Shown here: positions 54,601 to 63,600 of the stretch, piece by piece
Position numbering within the stretch: position 1 is the stretch's first letter
How the letters are laid out: every line of letters begins with the position of its first letter
Origin: an uncultured Pseudomonadota bacterium
Lineage (GTDB): Bacteria; Pseudomonadota; Alphaproteobacteria; Rs-D84
Length of the DNA stretch: 64,000 nt
Assembly (NCBI GenBank): GCA_900321105.1
Contig: OOHL01000003.1
Coordinates: 143,516-207,515 of the forward strand
Direction: 5' to 3'
Notes under the pieces: model-generated
Databases searched by the model: none
What the model was told of the DNA's origin: nothing
The model's input: only the letters and a program-made list of their open reading frames with translations
Made by a program: the position numbers and the translations under genes

Positions 54601-57600
54601 TCTTTATGTGAAATGGTTGCAATTAACATGTGAACCTGGATATTATTTGCGGGCAAATGATAATTATTGTTCAGAGTGTGACAGCGAAGGATATTGTCCG
54701 GGTATTGGCCCAGTTGCACCAAGCAATGAAGATCAAGGTTTGAAACTTTGTTCCGCCCTTACCGATAATTCAAAAGAAGGCGCATTTGGCTTAGAAGCTG
54801 AAAATCAGCCAGGTTTTGTCGGCAAGGAAGTTGCGGACAGCCCTGAAACATGTATGGCAAATTTGCTTTACGGAACAGAAACCGGCATGTCTTTCTTTAG
54901 TGGTGGACAAGAACCTATGCCGAATTATAACCCGAATTTACCGGTTAATACAAACAACACCTTTTTGTACCAAACGTGTCTTTATAACACGACAACACAC
55001 GCATATACCGATTGTTTACCGTTGCTTAAAGCTAGCGGCGGCGTTTATTGTAAAAACGGTTATATCGTTCCACAAAGTTATATTGATAACGTCCAAACAA
55101 TACAACAAAATGTATCAAATATTGGTGACGATCCGGAACAATTTGCGGCATTTGTCAGACAGATTGTTGGCGAACCATTTGTTTGTTCACCTGCGGGATA
55201 TAATTGGTACACAAACATGTATGATGCAATTGTAGACAACGCTGAATCTGATCCTTATGGATATATGAGTTTTTTTGCTAACAATGTTGGTATGATTTTT
55301 GAGGGTGGAGAAATTCGACACATAACAGAAAATGCAACGTTATCTGATGTATATAAACAATGCCCTGTTTCGTTCCCGCATACCGCGACGAATACATCAT
55401 GGAAAAAGGCACAATGTTTTGCAAACGTTCATTTTGACACCAATGGTGGAAACGCAGTTGACGATATAGAAATGCATCATCAGGGTTCTGATTCCGGTTA
55501 TAAAATGTGCAACATGTTGATAAATGTTGTTGACTTAACGGCTTCACCAGAATCTGCCGCGATAAAACGCCAAGATGGCACAACATGTACCGCCGTTGAT
55601 TTGTCCGCTGATAGCTCTAATACTATAGAAGATTGTAATGACCCTGTCTTTACAGATATGTCGGCTGGGGATTGGAAACTTGGTTTTTCATATGGAACGG
55701 TTTCTGGAAAAACTTTGTGCAGTGCGACGACAGCTGCGAATCAGTTTGATATTGGTGCGCCAAATACGGAATCTGGCGGTAATTGTTGGTGTAAAGTGTC
55801 CGCGTTCACAGACACAAATAATGCAACAACAGACATCACAGATGGACAGTGGGTGTTTATGGATGCTTTTTCAACTGATACAGCCGTTGCAGATTGTCAA
55901 TCACGTTGTGCAGAAATTTGTCCAAGCCAAATAGTATATGGCAGCGCAAATGTGGTTTCAAAATTGTATTCAAATATTTGTTTGTCAGACAGTGCAACAA
56001 CACCAATACGTGACGGTTATACATTTGCCGGATGGTATACAGAAACAAATGATAAAGTTGATAAAGATACCATATTATCTGGCGATCAAACATTATATGC
56101 AAAATGGAATATGGCATGCGATGCATGTTCTGCTGGTTCTGGGGTTCAAAATTGTGTTATGAATGCAACAGAAAATTCGTGTTCGTATTCTGCAACATGT
56201 GCGGATGGATATTCAAGAAATGGTGGTTCAGATACGAATACAGAGGCCATTTGTACCGGTTCAACATGTTCATGTAATCCACGCACATATATAATTACAT
56301 ATAAAGATGGTTCGACAACACTGACCGGTTTAACACCAACAACATATACATATGGAATCGGTGCAACAATTGATGGCACGCCAAGCAAGGACGGTTATAC
56401 ATTTGCCGGATGGTGCACGGATTCTGAATTAACCAATTGTGATACAACACAAACAATATCAACGACTGATATTGGTGATAAAACATATTGGGCAAAGTGG
56501 GACGCAAACACATATACAATTACATATAAAGATGGTTCGACGATATTGACCGGTTTAACACCAACATCATATACATACGGTGTCGGTGCAACGATTGATG
56601 GCACGCTGACCAAGGATAATTATACATTTATCGGATGGTGCACAGATGAAACATTGCAAGATTGTGCCGCAACACAAACAATATCTGCAACCGATATTGG
56701 CGATAAAACATATTGGGCAAAATATGATGCAGACACATATACAATTACATATAAAGATGGTTCAACAACACTGACCGGTTTAACACCAACAACATATGCA
56801 TACGGAACCGGTGCAACAATTGATGGCATACCGACCAAGCCTGGATATGTATTTGCCGGATGGTGCACAGATTCTGAATTAACAGATTGTGCCGCAACAC
56901 AAACAATATCTGCAACAGATGTTGGCGATAAAGAATATTGGGTACAATGGGATATTGAATGTCCTGACGGATTCAAAGACGGAACCGGGGTCAAGGATCT
57001 GAATATGTGTTACAGAAACGGGACGACGACTTGTACCGAATACTTGTCATTTACTAATGCCCAGGTTTCTTATGCTGTATCAAATGCAAGTTTGCCATGT
57101 AAACAATATTATGGATCTGATACATGTGTGCCTGATAATGTTGGTGCGTGTGATGTGACAGATTATACTTGTGGTGATAATTATGATGATACACCATGGA
57201 ATATTGATTCTTCTGTGATGCCGAATGCGTTTGCTATCATAAGAACACAAAATGCGACATGTTACAGAATAGATGCGGATAATAATGTCACGGAAGATTG
57301 TGCTGATTCTGCATTTAATGATATAGAACCTGGCGATTGGAAATGGGAATATGCAGATAAAACAATTTATGGTGTCGGCAGATGCAGTGATACTGTCGGA
57401 ACAAATTTTGTGGTTGGAAATCCTGATTTTACAAATACCGGGGAATATTGTTGGTGCCGTATAGAAAAGATAAATAACGAAACAGCGGTTTCTGCATGGG
57501 TAAATGTCCAGGTTCCTCAATGTGATGCTAATTGTGTCAATATATGTGGGTTCGCGCCTTTCTTCTCGTCAGAATATGTTGATATAATAACCAATACCCT

Positions 57601-60600
57601 AACAAAACAATGTGTCGCAAAGACATACAATATTGCATACAACATGGGTGGTGGAACAAATTATAATGGTGCCCCAACAACATATACATACGGCACCGGT
57701 GCAACAATCGATGGCACACCAACCAAGGATAATTATACATTTGTCGGATGGTGCACAGATTCTGAATTAACGAATTGTGCGGTAACCCAAACAATATCAA
57801 CAACAGACAGTGGCGATAAAACATTCTGGGCAAAATGGATTGGAAACGCATACACGGTCACGCTGGACAAAAATGCGGATGATGCAACGGCTGGAACGAC
57901 ATCTGTGACGGCGATATATGATGCCGATATGCCAGAAATAACATTACCAACAAGAACCGGATATACTTTTGATGGATTCTATGATGCACAAACCGGCGGC
58001 ACACAATATTATGGAAAAACACTTTGTGGTACTGGTAATAATGTTAATATATGCGGTGCTTGTTATACATCCGAACATGTGTGGGATAAAACACAAAACA
58101 CAACATTATATGCACATTGGACACCAAGGACGACTTCTAAATCCCTTGACCACAATGGTGGCACAAATACGATAAGCACATTATATGCTAAATACGACAC
58201 TGGTATTTCCACAAGTTCAGATTATACGAACATAATGACGACCAGTGCCAATCCAATGCCGATACCAACACGCAATGGATATGTATTTGATGGGTATTAT
58301 CCTGCTTCTATAACGCACGTTGGTTCAAGAGGTGACGACGACGGGACAGATCTCGTATACAACTTTACTGATACGCAAATAATAGACGCAAATGGATATA
58401 TAACATCGGATGGTATATCGTATTTTAACGATGAAATGACAGTTTGTTCTGCGGTCGCTAGCTTGCACGTCATTGCTGCCAAATGGACACCGGCCACATA
58501 TACTATTACATATAACCTTAACGGCGGAACAAATTACAGTGGCGCTCCAACAACATATATGTACGGCACGGGTGCAACAATTGATGGCACCCCAACCAAG
58601 GACGGCTATACATTTGTCGGGTGGTGCACAGACGAAACATTGCAAGATTGTGCCGCAACCCAAACAATATCCACGACAGATATTGGTGATAAAACATATT
58701 GGGCAAAATGGGAAGCAAACACATACACCATTACATATAAAGATGGTTCAACAACACTGACCGGTTTAACACCAACGACATACACATACGGAATCGGTGC
58801 AACAATTGATGGCACGCCAACCAAGGACGGTTATACATTTGCCGGATGGTGCACAGATTCTGAATTAACAAATTGTGACATAACACAAACAATATCAACG
58901 ACTGATATTGGCGATAAAGAATACTGGGCAAAATGGAATGTAATAACATATGACATAACATATCATTCTAATGGTGGCACTGAATACACAACTGGACATT
59001 ATACGATTGAAAGCGATGATATTACCCTGCCCGAACCGATAAAAGAAGGATATGGTTTTGCTGGTTGGTATGATAATTCTGAATTAACAGGAACTGCCAT
59101 AACAACAATACCGCATGGTTCAACTGGTAATCGCGAATATTGGGCTAAATGGGGTATAATGACATATACGATTACGTATGAAAATTTATATGATGGTGTG
59201 CTTCCAGATAATCCGCCAACAGAATTTACGGTTGAAAGTGATGATATCAGTATACCTGAACCAACACGTATTGGTTATACATTTATTGGATGGTGTGATG
59301 ATGAACTTTTAACACAAAATTGTGCAATGGGACGCACCGTTCCACATGGTTCGACTGGAAATAAAACTTTTTATGCCAATTGGCAAGAAAATACTTATTT
59401 GGTGCGCTTTGTTCCAAATTCACCGTATGTTGAAAATGCTTCTGCTATGACAAACTATTTGGTACAAGAATATGGCACAGAATATATGGAATGTTTATAC
59501 GACCATGAATGCACTTTGCCTAAAAATTTATATACCAACCCAGGTTTTGAATTTATGGGATGGAAAAAAGCTGATGATAATCATGTTTATGCAGATGAAT
59601 CGTTTATAATCAAACAAACAGAAGATGTCGTGCTTTTGGCACAATGGGACAATGCAACGATACATTGTGATCCTGGTTGGTTTTTGCCAAAACAAACATA
59701 TGATGATTGTGTAATATGTCCGCAAAAGTATTTCTGTTCAGGTGGTGATTTTGAGTTCAGTTTTTCTTTGCATCAAGGTATAGAATATTGTGGAACATAT
59801 ATGAATGAATCACTTGTCACTACAGATGGCGAAGGCGCAACTAATTTGTATGATTGTTATGTCTTGTGTGATTCAACCAAGGGTAATTATGTAATAGATC
59901 CTGAATACAATAAAATTACATATAGTCAAGATGCAGATTCTGTATGTAAATACAAGGCAGAAGTTGTTTATGGTGACGAAAATTGTGACACTTTAACATA
60001 TTACAGTACAAATACGACCATAGATTTATGTGTTCCGGATGCTAAACCTGGAAAAACATTTACAGGATGGATTGATAACAAAGGTAATCAATACAATGTG
60101 TCAGATAATCCAAACCTTACAAATATAACAATTGCTGATTCTGTGCCGACAAACGGTGTTGTCACAATGACACCAAATTGGATTGTTGAGCAATATATGA
60201 TAACCTATCAATGTGGCAATGAAAAAACAATACTTGCAGAAAACCTGGAATATGGTGACAATGTTGATTTGTTGAATTATGAACATTGTAACAATACAGG
60301 CTTTACATTGCAAAATTGGGAATGTAAAGATTCCAATAATCATAACGTTTTTGTTGATAATTACACAATGCCGGCCAGCGATGTTACGTGTGTTGCAAAT
60401 GCTGTAGCAAATTCATATGTTGTTAATTTTGATGTTAATGGTGGGGTTGGTGGTCAAAGTGAATCATTAACATTTGAATATGGTGATGTTTTAGAACCTT
60501 TGGGAACAACATCTGCCCCAACCCGTGAAGGTTATGATTTTGTTGGGTGGTTTGATGCAAATGGAATATTATATTATGATCCATATGGTGTTAATGTTTT

Positions 60601-63600
60601 ACAAAATTGGATTTTCACAAAAGATACTACTTTGTATGCAAACTGGTTACCAACCGAGTATACGATATCTTATACAATACCATATGGTATAACTGCATCC
60701 AATGTATCGTCATATACTATTGAAACCCCTACATTTACGTTAAATAATCCATCAAAATCGGGATACGAATTTATCGCATGGTGTGAAAATGAAGAGTTGA
60801 CTGAAAATTGTGAAACAACAAAAACAATAGAACAAGGAAGTTCTGGTGACAAAGAATTCTTTGCCGACATGAAAGAAATAATATATACCGTCACATACAA
60901 GTACACTGATACCAACGGTGAAGAACATGATATTTCATATTTGTTCGATGACAATTATACAAAGCGTACCTTAAAGCAAAGTATTACATATCCAACAAAT
61001 GTAAATATACCGGGGTATAAATTTATCAAATGGTATTCTAATTCTGCATTGTCTGGTTCGCCTGTCACGGGTGTTGCATCTTATGTAAAGTCTAATAAAG
61101 AAGTTTGGGCAAAAACAGAACCTTTGACATGTGATGTAAATCAATATATGACCGAATCCGGTGTTTGCAATGCTTGCCCTGACCATTCAACCAGCAATGG
61201 CGGCACAATAACAGAATGTGATTGTGATAATGGTTATGTTAAATCAGACGATGTGTGTGTTGCAAAAATATATAATATTGAATATGAATATAATGGTGCC
61301 TTGGCGGTTTCAAACCCGACACAATATACGGTTGAAACAGAACCAATAACACTGAACGAACCAAGTAAAGATAATTATATATTTACAGGATGGTATTTGT
61401 ATTCAGATTTATCTGGAAATCAGATAACAACAATATCTGGTGATTTAAGTGGTGATATCACATTATACGCAGGATGGGTATATGCGCCATGTCCTGTTAA
61501 TCACTACTTACAAGATGATTCTTGTTTGCCTTGTCCGCTACATTCAAGCAGCAATGGTGCATATGCAACATCTTGTGTTTGTGATAAATATTATGAATCT
61601 GATGAAAACAATGGTTGTGTTCTGCAAAATTACACGATTGATTATGTTTTGGATGGTGGCGTTTTGCAATCTGGTCAAACTAACCCAGGTCAATACAACA
61701 TAGATACAACAACTACACAATTATATAACCCAATAAAAGATGGCTATACTTTCGTAGAATGGCGACTTAACGGTATAAATGGTGATGTGCTTACAGATAT
61801 TTCTGGGGCTTTGGCAGATTATGGCGATATAACTTTGTATGCAAAATGGAATAAAGATCCAGATTCGTCAACCCTGACCTTCAAATGCAGTGATGATGAA
61901 AATATTGATATTAAAGATTATGTTGGTACAAGCGTATCTTTGCCAACAACATCAGATTGCAATATAAGTGTCGGTAAAATCACAAAATGGAAATGTGGAA
62001 CACAAACATATACTGTTCCAGGGACCATAAACATACCGGCCACAAATACAACGTGTACGCCAACCATATCTTATTCGGATGTCGTATATAATCTTGAATA
62101 CAAGGGTTATGATACAGACGGCAATGAAATAGACGTGTCTGATATCAATCCAAAAACCTATGTGTCGAAAAATGGTGTAACATTCCCAACCAGAACAACA
62201 GTCTCGGTTCCTGGTTATAATTTCAATGGCTGGTATTTGTCATATGAAAATTCCAGATTCTCTTCATCTATCACTGGGCTTGCGCGATATGCCACAGGAA
62301 ACAAAACTTTATATGGTAAATTTACCCCGGCAACATATAACTGTGATCCAGGCACATATTTGCCTGCTAATTCAACAGAATGTATACCTTGCGATGAAGC
62401 CAATGCGTATTGTCCTGGCGGCGATTTAATTTATTCTGATACCGATTCTGGCAAAAAGTATTGTGTTGATCCATATCCTTATTCTGATATAACCAATGAA
62501 GGCGTAGCATCACAAAATGATTGTTATAGATATTGTGAAGAACGCGACTATTATACAGTGATTGGATATAAATATTTTGATGGTTCTAATAATTGTGAAT
62601 ACACACCAATTACTTATTATATACATTATGATACAAACGGTGGAAACGCAATCATTCCGCAAGCATTTACTGTTGAAACAGGAACTATTATAAATTTACC
62701 AAGCCCTTATCGTTCAGATAAGTTGTTTGACGGATGGTTTGATGAAAATGGTAGGTATGTTGATTCGATTGATACATCATTTGGTCGTGATATTACGTTG
62801 TATGCGCAATGGACGGAAAAACCATGTGATGGAAATCAATATAAGTTAGATGGCGTGTGTGTTGCGTGTCCTGCACATTCGCATGGTGCAGCTGACGGTA
62901 TATCAGAATGTGAATGCGATACAGGTTATGAAAAAATAGCGGCATCTTGTGAGCCAATAGAATATAATATTACTTATATTGGTTTAGAAGGTGCATCAAA
63001 CATATTTAATCCTTTGAAATATACTGTTGAAAATGCTGGCGAAGCACTTGTTGCGCCATCAAATCGGATTGGTTATGAATTTGATGGCTGGACAAAAGAC
63101 GGTGTGGTATTTAATGCGATTCCATATGGGGTAACGGGTGATATAACATTGACTGCGAATTGGCATACGAAAACCGTCCATTGTGATCCTGGTGAATATT
63201 TGCCTGCAAACAGCGAGACATGCACACCTTGTACCGAAGAAAACGTTTATTGTCAGGGTGGCGATATAGAATATTCTGACAGTACGAACGGCAAAAAAAT
63301 GTGCCCGTCTGCTTACCCTTATTCTGTTGCCGGTGCAACCACCGTCAATCAATGTTATAAAACATGTGTTGATCCGAATGTTGATGGCGCAATCTATTCT
63401 GACGGTACAGACACATGCGATTATACTTATCCAATAGAATATGTATTAAATGGTGGTGAGTTTGTTGCTGATTATCCACAATCTTATGAACACGGAATTG
63501 GGGCACTGGTATTAGCAATTCCTCATAAATCTGGATATGTCTTTGGTGGATGGTATGATAATGCAGAAATGAGTGGTCTTGCAGTCAGAGATATAAGCAC

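Larger units (their letters stand above)
50377..54627 (+). repeat. InlB-type repeats 2-15
   Basis: About 14 consecutive beta-repeats, with the short C-x-C modules falling between some of them (near 52157, 52605 and 53060). Confidence 0.8.
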
